Below, piece after piece: positions 58,496 to 64,000 of a DNA stretch of 64,000 bases. The translations under genes were made by a program, and so were the position numbers. The stretch lies in assembly GCF_000400735.1 (NCBI RefSeq), contig NZ_KE007365.1, positions 330,188 to 394,187 on the forward strand. Direction: 5' to 3'. Under the pieces are notes generated by a model, which did not search any database, was not told the origin of the DNA, and was given only the letters and a program-made list of their open reading frames with translations. The stretch is from Acinetobacter tandoii DSM 14970 = CIP 107469 (GTDB taxonomy: Bacteria; Pseudomonadota; Gammaproteobacteria; Pseudomonadales; Moraxellaceae). The stretch's first letter is position 1; every line of letters starts with the position of its first letter.

Positions 58496-58772
58496 GCTGT
58501 ACCTCCACCACTGCACCACCATGTTCATGTAAGCAAATCTGCACACCGTTTGGGCAAGTACAGTATTTTTTAGAGATTCCGCAATAAGCGATTTCAACCG
58601 ACTTGTCTTCCCCATCAGCAGCTAAATCCACACCGATGAAATATGCACTATCAGGTGCAACACCTAATTCAAATTCACGTTTTTCAATTTGCTGAATCAA
58701 ACAGTGATTGCACTGTTCCCCGTTAAACTCTGGACATTTGCCAGCACACTTATGTTCTGTTAAATTAGTCAT
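58479..58772 (-). CDS. Cys-rich hypothetical early phage protein
   Basis: 97 residues. N-terminal cluster CAGKCPEFNGEQCNHC and a C-terminal CTCPNGVQIC flank a small beta segment (AYFIGVDLAADGEDKSVEIAYCG). Probably metal-binding. GAGAGA-type ribosome site. Overlaps the next gene by 17 bp. Confidence 0.65.
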   Translation of the reverse strand: MTNLTEHKCAGKCPEFNGEQCNHCLIQQIEKREFELGVAPDSAYFIGVDLAADGEDKSVEIAYCGISKKYCTCPNGVQICLHEHGGAVVEVQHEKSL

Positions 58773-58803
58773 GTTCTTTAATCTCTCTGGTTGATGAACA
58801 ACT

Positions 58804-58828
58804 AAGCCTGATCCACGAAATCAGGCTT
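58804..58828 (-). terminator. Hairpin at the end of the Arc-like gene
   Basis: AAGCCTGAT/ATCAGGCTT with a 7-nt loop, overlapping the stop codon. Weak T tract on the minus strand. Confidence 0.45.
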
Positions 58829-59096
58829 TTTCTTTGCTTAAATTCCCGTGAATCCCTTCCAATCCCTCAGGAAAGCTCACTTCAGTAGACAAGTCCCGCA
58901 CTAAGGCTCCTAATCCTAAGCGCTCAAAAGATTTTGCTTGTAAATTAAGAACATGCCACTCACCCACGATTTCTTTTTCAAGTAAGAAAGCGAGGTATTG
59001 AGCAAGGTCTTTACCCTTAATTTCAGCGAGAGTTTTTGCTCGTTCATGGATCTCTGGAGACAAGCGAACATGCGTAGATTTCTTTTCAAGACTCAT
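58821..59096 (-). CDS. Arc/ribbon-helix-helix-like phage regulator
   Basis: 91 residues from ATG 59096, preceded by AGGTGA. THVRLSPEIHERAKTLAEIKGKDLAQYLAFLLEKEI is a ribbon-helix-helix pattern. The C-terminal half (LGALVRDLSTEVSFPEGLEGIHGNL) is not recognised. Immediately follows the Cro-like gene. Confidence 0.65.
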   Translation of the reverse strand: MSLEKKSTHVRLSPEIHERAKTLAEIKGKDLAQYLAFLLEKEIVGEWHVLNLQAKSFERLGLGALVRDLSTEVSFPEGLEGIHGNLSKEKA

Positions 59097-59104
59097 ACTT
59101 TCAC

Positions 59105-59305
59105 CTATGCGATTTGCTCTGGTGAGCAATGCTTCACCCACAATTTTTCCAATTTTTTGCCTTTTTCATACCCAAGGCGTTTGCCACATATCCCGTTCTC
59201 CAAATTGCTTACGTAGTTTTGAGAACAATCCATTTCTGTGGCGATTTGCGATTGGGTTAGCCCTTTCTCTTTTAGATCAATGATCTTGGATTGCCATTGG
59301 TTCAT
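59105..59305 (-). CDS. Cro-like helix-turn-helix regulator
   Basis: 66 residues. HTH at about 6-40 (KIIDLKEKGLTQSQIATEMDCSQNYVSNLENG). Perfect AGGAGG site. Divergent from the CI-type gene across a 111-bp region with shared operator-like sites, the standard lysogeny switch layout. First gene of the leftward early operon. Confidence 0.82.
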   Translation of the reverse strand: MNQWQSKIIDLKEKGLTQSQIATEMDCSQNYVSNLENGICGKRLGYEKGKKLEKLWVKHCSPEQIA

Positions 59306-59328
59306 ACAAACCTCCTATATTTTCAATA

Positions 59329-59395
59329 AATATATAGGTTTTCCGATATTTATACAATAGCCAAACCGATTGGAATATGTATCAGAATTCCGATA
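59329..59395. promoter_or_regulatory. Immunity region: cro promoter and CI/Cro operators
   Basis: On the minus strand TTGTAT, 17 bp, TATATT (59357 back to 59329) make a cro promoter whose spacer contains AATATCGG (59343-59350). A related TTCCGATA lies at 59388-59395 near the CI promoter. The same AATATCGG box recurs at 60689 and 60714 upstream of the rightward operon. Confidence 0.6.
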
Positions 59396-59416
59396 GTTGT
59401 AACGAAAGGACGAAAC

Positions 59417-60082
59417 ATGACTACTTTGGGCGAAAACTTAAAATCAATTCGTAAAGCAAAAAAAATGACCCAAAAAGAGTTGGCTCAAAAATCAGGCGTA
59501 AAACAGTCTGTGATTTCTGATCTTGAAACAGGCAACGCAAAATCTACAGGATCAATCCTAGAATTAGCCAATGCATTAGGGGTAACTGCTGAGGAATTAA
59601 AGAAAGGTGTTGTGGTGAGTGGGTTTGATAATAATGTCACACCTGTAAGCTCAAAATTATTACCTGTTTTATCTTGGGTTCAAGCTGGATCAATGACATC
59701 TGTAGAATCAATAAACCCTTCAGAAATTGCTGAATGGCTCCCCCCTTTAAGTTCCGATGACCCTGATGGTTGTTTTTACTTGAAAGTTGTAGGTATTAGT
59801 AATTACCCAACCTATCAGGATGGTGATTATATTCTGATAAATCCATCTTTTCAGGTATGTGATTTGCTTTCTGAGGATCTAATTGTTGTACGTCATAATA
59901 CAGATGCAACTTTCAAAAAACTGGTTATTGAAAGTGACGATCGCAAGTATTTACAAGCACTTAATCCAAATTTCCAGCCAAACATTATTGAATTTGAAGA
60001 AGGTATGGAGCTTGTAGGATTAGTTATTGATGCCTTTAGACCATTGGGTGGATCACGTCCTAAGCGCGTAAGAAAAAGTTAA
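59417..60082 (+). CDS. CI-type repressor, XRE HTH plus S24 peptidase domain
   Basis: 221 residues. HTH at 4-45 (NLKSIRKAKKMTQKELAQKSGVKQSVISDLETG). C-terminal LexA/UmuD-like peptidase: cleavage pair Ala90-Gly91 (WVQAGS), nucleophile Ser128 (VVGISNYP), and general-base Lys167/168 (ATFKKL). Maintains lysogeny and is expected to self-cleave upon RecA activation. Good AAAGGA site. Confidence 0.92.
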   Translation: MTTLGENLKSIRKAKKMTQKELAQKSGVKQSVISDLETGNAKSTGSILELANALGVTAEELKKGVVVSGFDNNVTPVSSKLLPVLSWVQAGSMTSVESINPSEIAEWLPPLSSDDPDGCFYLKVVGISNYPTYQDGDYILINPSFQVCDLLSEDLIVVRHNTDATFKKLVIESDDRKYLQALNPNFQPNIIEFEEGMELVGLVIDAFRPLGGSRPKRVRKS

Positions 60083-60121
60083 ATAGCTGCGAACCCGGCG
60101 CAGCCCCTTAGAACAGATCGG

Positions 60122-60460
60122 GTGCAGATAAATGTGAAAGAAAAATTTTTACAAGCTATACACGATAAACAGAAACTAAAAATTACTTTTTACTCGAAAG
60201 AAGATGGGCGGGATATTGAGAGAATATGTGCCCCTATGGACTTTGGCCCAAGCCGAAAAATTAAAGATGGAATCGATAGATTTCACATATGGGACTACTA
60301 CCCCGACCAAGGTAAAAAGCCTCACCCTATTCCACTTGAGCCAAGATTTGTGAGAAATATGATTGTTCTTGACGAGCACTTTAATCCTAGTGAATTCATC
60401 ACTTGGAATGTAAAAACTTCTCCTTGGCACTATCAAAGAGATTGGGGTCAATATTCATAA
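60122..60460 (+). CDS. Hypothetical protein next to the repressor
   Basis: 112 residues from GTG 60122; GTG 60134 is another possible start. The pattern LKITFYSKEDGRDIERICAPMDFGPSRK...DRFHIWDYYP...FVRNMIVLDEHFNP resembles the SH3-like part of WYL-type sensor domains without its HTH. It follows the CI gene by about 40 bp and may be co-transcribed. Its end overlaps a convergent gene by about 60 bp. Confidence 0.6.
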   Translation: MQINVKEKFLQAIHDKQKLKITFYSKEDGRDIERICAPMDFGPSRKIKDGIDRFHIWDYYPDQGKKPHPIPLEPRFVRNMIVLDEHFNPSEFITWNVKTSPWHYQRDWGQYS

Positions 60461-60611
60461 TTTTTTCCAGCAACCAGAAGCATTGGTTTTGACTTAATTC
60501 AATAGCGTCATCTTCTTCAGGATTAGGCCCATTAAAAGATAGCATCCACGTTGTTCCTTCTGCGCCAATTGATTCAATAACTAATGGCGGAGATAATTTT
60601 TTATCAGTCAT
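60399..60611 (-). CDS. Hypothetical small acidic protein
   Basis: 70 residues, AGGGA ribosome site before ATG 60611. Acidic (GPNPEEDDAIELSQNQ) with a helical end (CFWLLEKIMNIDPNLFDSAKEKF). Convergent with and overlapping the preceding gene's 3' end. Not recognised. Confidence 0.55.
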   Translation of the reverse strand: MTDKKLSPPLVIESIGAEGTTWMLSFNGPNPEEDDAIELSQNQCFWLLEKIMNIDPNLFDSAKEKFLHSK

Positions 60612-60670
60612 AATAATTCCCTATAACCCATCCCAGTGATGGGTTTTCTTTTGCCTATTAAAACATAGGA

Positions 60671-60733
60671 AATCGGAATTTCTATAAAAATATCGGATTA
60701 CCTATTGACTACCAATATCGGAAATGCGATATT
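60671..60733 (+). promoter_or_regulatory. Rightward operon promoter with palindromic operator
   Basis: TTGACT (60705-60710), 17 bp, GATATT (60728-60733). A perfect palindrome AATATCG-6-CGATATT (60714-60733) covers the -10 box, and a further AATATCGG box is at 60689-60696 and AATCGGAATT at 60671-60680. These match the boxes in the CI-Cro region, so CI or Cro probably controls this operon. Confidence 0.65.
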
Positions 60734-60767
60734 TACCTCACACACCAACCCAATGTGAGTGAATAAA

Positions 60768-61109
60768 ATGTCAAAACCCACTAATGCAAAACAATTCATC
60801 GGCGATCTAAGCGGAGGTGTCTTCGCAAACCAGTTAGGTGCTGTTATCAGCATGGTTGCCGAAGGCGTTGTGAAGAACAACAAGAAAGGTCAAATCAAAA
60901 TCACGCTTGATATTTCCCGTATCGGTGATTCAACACAAGTCGAAATCGCGCACACCCTTGCTTATGTCGAGCCAACCGCTAAGGGCAAACGTACTGAAGA
61001 CACAACTTCTAAATCTCCAATGCATTTCAATGCTGGCGGTGACGTAACCCTGTTTGCTAATCACACCAGTCAATTATTTGAAGAACACAACCAGCACGAA
61101 GACGCATAA
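60768..61109 (+). CDS. Hypothetical phage protein, first gene of rightward operon
   Basis: 113 residues from ATG 60768 (a GTG three codons earlier is less likely). GDLSGGVFANQLGAVISMVAEGVVKNNKKGQIKITLDISRIG then a beta segment (VEIAHTLAYVEPTAKGKR). Such proteins commonly precede DUF2303 genes in phages; role in recombination or anti-defence is unproven. Confidence 0.65.
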   Translation: MSKPTNAKQFIGDLSGGVFANQLGAVISMVAEGVVKNNKKGQIKITLDISRIGDSTQVEIAHTLAYVEPTAKGKRTEDTTSKSPMHFNAGGDVTLFANHTSQLFEEHNQHEDA

Positions 61110-61170
61110 GCAGCTTCGCCAGTTTCTTTCTAACAACTTTTTCAATCCAAACCAGTAAGGTACTTAAAAA

Positions 61171-62019
61171 ATGGAAAACTCAGCTAAAGATATCGTTGAA
61201 CTCTCTAAGCCAGTACAACAACTTGATCGTGGTCAACTTGTAGCAGTTCACGAAAGCTATAAAGTCGCTGATTTAGAACAATTCTTAAATGGTCGCAATC
61301 GTGCGCGTGGTGCGTTGACTACTCCTTCTTTTGAAGACTTCAAAAGCTATGTACTTCAACACTCAGAATCAGGGAGCACTCCAACAGTTTGCTCTGCTGA
61401 TCAACCTTATGTTGCACCGCAAACAGCCCTTGTATTTGTAGACCATAAAAACGTAGCTGCAACTGCAATCTTAAACTTCACTCAAGAAGACTTTGCTCAA
61501 GGCCATTGTGACCATAAAGCAACATTGAAGCTTGAACCAACTGTAGTTTGGGAAAAGCTGAACAAAATTAAAGACGGCAAGTTCAACCAAAAAAGCTTTG
61601 CAACATTACTTGAAGATTGGGCTGGTGTTTTCGTAGCACTCACACCAAACAACGAAACCATTTCAATTGGAGAAGCATTGAATGCTGTGCGCAACATGAA
61701 AATCAGCGCAACGTCTTCAAGTGAAAGCCAAGTCACTAATTTAAGCGAATCACGCTCTGTTTTAGAAAACGTTGAAGCATCTACAACAGTTGGCAAATTA
61801 CCTGCGTACTTTGAAATTAAAGACACTGCTTACGTTGGATTGGACGAGAAGACAATCAAATTGCGCTTACTCACCAATGATTCAGAAGGTAGCCCTGTGT
61901 TTGCTCTTCAGATCGTCAAAGAAGAACTACTTCGCAACGAAATCATTCAAGAGTTCAAAAACAAAGTTATTGCGCTGCTTCCAGACAATGAAGTTCGTAT
62001 CGGTACATTCACGGCATAA
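61171..62019 (+). CDS. DUF2303 (YfdQ-like) phage protein
   Basis: 282 residues with AAGG site. Family hallmarks are FNGRNRARG-like LNGRNRARGALTTPSFEDFKSYV, FVDHKNVAATAILNF, and DHKATLKLEPTVVWEKL. The family is widespread in prophages near recombination genes; its biochemical role is not established. The downstream hairpin may limit transcription of later genes. Confidence 0.85.
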   Translation: MENSAKDIVELSKPVQQLDRGQLVAVHESYKVADLEQFLNGRNRARGALTTPSFEDFKSYVLQHSESGSTPTVCSADQPYVAPQTALVFVDHKNVAATAILNFTQEDFAQGHCDHKATLKLEPTVVWEKLNKIKDGKFNQKSFATLLEDWAGVFVALTPNNETISIGEALNAVRNMKISATSSSESQVTNLSESRSVLENVEASTTVGKLPAYFEIKDTAYVGLDEKTIKLRLLTNDSEGSPVFALQIVKEELLRNEIIQEFKNKVIALLPDNEVRIGTFTA

Positions 62020-62040
62020 CGCATAAACAATAGGCGAAAA

Positions 62041-62078
62041 AAAGCCCCGAAATTTTGGTCAAGGACGGGGCTTCTTTA
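62041..62078 (+). terminator. Hairpin after the DUF2303 gene
   Basis: AAGCCCCG/CGGGGCTT with a 16-nt loop followed by CTTT, between the DUF2303 gene and a downstream gene starting at 62109. Partial terminator or RNA-processing hairpin. Confidence 0.55.
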
Positions 62079-62108
62079 GGGGGTATAGCGAAAGCTATAG
62101 GAGGGATT

Positions 62109-62567
62109 ATGAACAAGGTTTCTATTAATTTCAAATCAGTTTTGTTGGGTTTAGGTGGTGCATTAGCGATGACAGCAGTTTTTGCATCGGTACAGATGTA
62201 TCAACCAGCAAAGCTACCAGTTGAAGAACAGCAACAAATTACTGTTTCTTCTGATAGCTATAAAGTGGATGCGCTTGATCTTGGTCCATACAACGACTGC
62301 CGTCGTGATTGCCACGCAACGCTCCTAGCAGCAAATGACAGTTTTTTGATTGAAGTGAACTTCGATTATTCAAGTTTTGATGACAGCAATGGATTCAATA
62401 AAGCCTTTGGTATCCAAATAGATCGTCTTGAACCTGAGTTTGTTGGTGATGAATCAGGTGAAGAAATTAATGCCTACATTGACCGTTATGAACTCGTAAA
62501 AATCAATGAGGCGCTTGAAGACTCTATTGCGGTGAAACTTCAAAAGTTGGGAGGTTCTCATGGGTGA
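62109..62567 (+). CDS. Membrane-anchored phage protein, unknown
   Basis: 152 residues from ATG 62109 (GGAGGG site); upstream in-frame codons are not used. One N-terminal helix (about 10-28, VLLGLGGALAMTAVFASV), then a periplasmic-type acidic domain with CRRDC (two Cys) and VNFDYSSFDDSNG. Possibly a superinfection or envelope factor; no direct evidence. Confidence 0.65.
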   Translation: MNKVSINFKSVLLGLGGALAMTAVFASVQMYQPAKLPVEEQQQITVSSDSYKVDALDLGPYNDCRRDCHATLLAANDSFLIEVNFDYSSFDDSNGFNKAFGIQIDRLEPEFVGDESGEEINAYIDRYELVKINEALEDSIAVKLQKLGGSHG

Positions 62568-62937
62568 ACTTATTGAGATTAAGCATGGTCCTAAGGTTCA
62601 GCGAAATGAGCTGCAAGCACTGGTTTACAGAATGCTTTGCCCTGTTGTTCCTAAAGACTATAGCGAAATCAACATTGGTAAATCGACTATTTACGTGTCG
62701 TTGGAAGGTTTCCCATGGCAAACCATCAAATCACGTGACCCTTTAAGCAGCTACCACAATGGTGAGAAATGGGGTTGGAACCCACTCAAAGTGAAGGGTT
62801 CAGGTCGTTTCGGTGGTGGTTGGGCATTTAAGTTTGGCATTACCTCTAATCAAGATTTTCGTGAATTGATCATTGATGTAGGTATTGGCTCAATTCGTTT
62901 GGAAATCATGGGGAAGCGTGGAGGGTTCTTCTTATGA
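62560..62937 (+). CDS. Hypothetical phage protein
   Basis: 125 residues, GGGAGG site; start overlaps the previous gene by 8 bp. A Trp/Gly-rich beta-type fold (YVSLEGFPWQTIKSRDPLSS; GSGRFGGGWAFKFG). Not recognised. Confidence 0.65.
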   Translation: MGELIEIKHGPKVQRNELQALVYRMLCPVVPKDYSEINIGKSTIYVSLEGFPWQTIKSRDPLSSYHNGEKWGWNPLKVKGSGRFGGGWAFKFGITSNQDFRELIIDVGIGSIRLEIMGKRGGFFL

Positions 62938-63149
62938 AAATTAAGCAAATCACCTCTCAAACCCGTCGGGATTTCACAGCAATTTATGAATGTGAACACT
63001 GCGGAAATACTGAAACACGTGATGGTTACGATGATGAATTTTTCCATCGTTGCGTAATACCAGCAATGATTTGTGTGAACTGTCAGCGTACTGCTGATGA
63101 TAGCTACCGCCCTTTGGCTCCTAAATATTCTGAAAATCAGGTGGTGTGA
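62934..63149 (+). CDS. Small zinc-ribbon phage protein
   Basis: 71 residues with GGAGGG site. YECEHCGNTETR and CVIPAMICVNCQRT give a four-cysteine zinc ribbon. Coupled to its neighbours (4-bp overlap upstream, next ATG one base after its stop). Confidence 0.7.
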   Translation: MKIKQITSQTRRDFTAIYECEHCGNTETRDGYDDEFFHRCVIPAMICVNCQRTADDSYRPLAPKYSENQVV

Positions 63150-63150
63150 T

Positions 63151-64000
63151 ATGAATACCCAAGTAAATCACGAAAAATTCTTAGCAGGTCGTAAAAAAGG
63201 AATCGGTGGTTCAGACGTTGCTGCAATCCTTGGTTTTAGTCCGTACAAGTCACCATACCAATTGTGGTTAGACAAAACTGGCCGTAGTGAACGCTCAGAG
63301 TCTCAAAGTGAATCAGCACACTTTGGTCATCTTCTTGAAGATGTAGTTGCAAAGGAATATTCACGTCGTGCTGGTGTAAAGGTTCAGCGTGTAACTCAGC
63401 AATTAAGTTTGCCTGATCATCCTTGGGCGATTGGCAATATTGACCGTGCAATTATCAATCCTGAAATTTCAGGCAACGTGCGATTCAAAGACGGTAAGCT
63501 GACTACAGATCAATTGCTCGAATGTAAAACGGCTTCTGAATACCTTGCAAAACTGTTTGGTGAAGAAGGCTCAGACCAAGTTCCAGACTACTACCTTACT
63601 CAGTGCCTTTGGTATCTCCTACTTTCAGGTTGCCAATTCATTGACCTTGCGGTGCTGATAGGTGGCAACAAGTTCCGCATGTATCGCATTGAGCGTGATG
63701 AGGACTTGATTGATTCAATTTTTCGTCAAGTTAAAGCGTTCTGGTTCAACCATGTGGTTGCTGATGTCCCACCCGATCCGACGTGTTTTGATGATGTATT
63801 GCATCGCTGGTCTAAGCACGTTGTTGGTAAACAAGTCGAAGCAGACTTAAAGCACATCAAATTAGCTGAAGAGCTCATCACTGTTCAGAATCGCCAAAAG
63901 GCTGACAAGGCGCGTGAAGATGAAATCAAGCTACAGATCGTTACCACCATGCAAGATGCAGAAATGCTGATTAGCCAAGGCATGACTATCTGTACCTACA
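63151..64000 (+). CDS. YqaJ-like viral exonuclease/recombinase (continues beyond right edge)
   Basis: About 283 codons present and still open. Begins MNTQVNHEKFLAGRKKGIGG, then SDVAAILGFSPYKSPYQLW, FGHLLEDVVAKEYSRR, and LLECKTAS (PD-(D/E)XK motif) with ...VPDYYLTQCLWYLLLSG. This is the lambda-exonuclease-fold YqaJ family that produces 3' single strands for a phage annealing protein (Bet/RecT-like), which should lie just to the right. Confidence 0.9.
   Translation, partial: MNTQVNHEKFLAGRKKGIGGSDVAAILGFSPYKSPYQLWLDKTGRSERSESQSESAHFGHLLEDVVAKEYSRRAGVKVQRVTQQLSLPDHPWAIGNIDRAIINPEISGNVRFKDGKLTTDQLLECKTASEYLAKLFGEEGSDQVPDYYLTQCLWYLLLSGCQFIDLAVLIGGNKFRMYRIERDEDLIDSIFRQVKAFWFNHVVADVPPDPTCFDDVLHRWSKHVVGKQVEADLKHIKLAEELITVQNRQKADKAREDEIKLQIVTTMQDAEMLISQGMTICTY

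Larger units (their letters stand above)
30589..64000. mobile_element. Temperate podovirus-type prophage (continues beyond right edge)
   Basis: A contiguous set of replication, packaging, head, short-tail and ejection genes on the minus strand, a CI/Cro switch, and a plus-strand operon. Head proteins resemble Bordetella phage BPP-1; tail and internal virion proteins resemble T7 types. Integrase, attachment sites and lysis genes are not seen within the window. The left limit is uncertain because IS copy 2 has altered it. Confidence 0.9.

Overview
The window is about 40% GC and comes from an Acinetobacter chromosome. The gene set (Vfr/Crp homologue, hisZ-purA, alaS-lysC-csrA, rnhB, an adenine/adenosine deaminase beside a purine permease) is a typical Acinetobacter core arrangement. 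No species marker is visible, so the assignment stops at genus.

Positions 1-22.4 kb are core genome: the 5' part of clpB (minus strand, running off the left edge), an OsmC protein, vfr, a Tas-like aldo/keto reductase, an M48 lipoprotein protease, purA and hisZ, an Lrp-type regulator divergent from azlCD, a GAPDH-family dehydrogenase, alaS, lysC, csrA, rnhB, two paralogous cysteine-bearing small lipoproteins, a cytochrome b561, and a purine salvage pair (deaminase plus NCS2 permease). Most units end in clear intrinsic terminators.

Positions 22.4-31.1 kb are an AT-rich accessory region. It holds a transglutaminase-like protein, short orphan genes, long stretches with no gene, and two sequence-identical 1274-bp IS3-family elements in opposite orientation (25761-27034 and 29315-30588). 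Between the copies lie the C-terminal end of a filamentous-phage type replication protein, an AlpA-like small regulator, a 325-residue protein with a nucleotidyl-cyclase-like core, and a possible integrase N-terminal scrap. This looks like the wreck of a small phage. The right-hand IS also cuts off a membrane protein resembling the start of an O-antigen/capsule polymerase, just beyond the tailspike of the next prophage.

Positions 31.1-64 kb are a temperate podovirus-type prophage that continues past the right edge. On the minus strand, read from high to low coordinates, come: a Cro-like regulator, small early genes, a DnaT-like replication protein, a DnaC-like loader, a RuvC-like resolvase, terminase small and large subunits, portal, a Bbp19-like protein, scaffold, major capsid, a Bbp16-like protein, a protein carrying a Tad2-type (DUF2829) domain, tail tubular proteins A and B, three internal virion proteins, a 2276-residue polyvalent protein with acetyltransferase-like and metallopeptidase motifs, and a T7-gp17-like tailspike. 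The head module resembles Bordetella phage BPP-1 and the tail/ejection module resembles T7. On the plus strand a CI/S24 repressor faces Cro, followed by a second operon (DUF2303 and small proteins, ending in a YqaJ-type exonuclease). No integrase or lysis genes of this prophage are visible; they may lie to the right.

The points most worth following up are the cyclase-like orphan between the IS copies, the giant polyvalent virion protein and the hairpin over its start, the Tad2-like domain in the virion operon, the IS-truncated polymerase-like gene beside the tailspike, and a 10-bp palindrome next to three late-gene stop codons.
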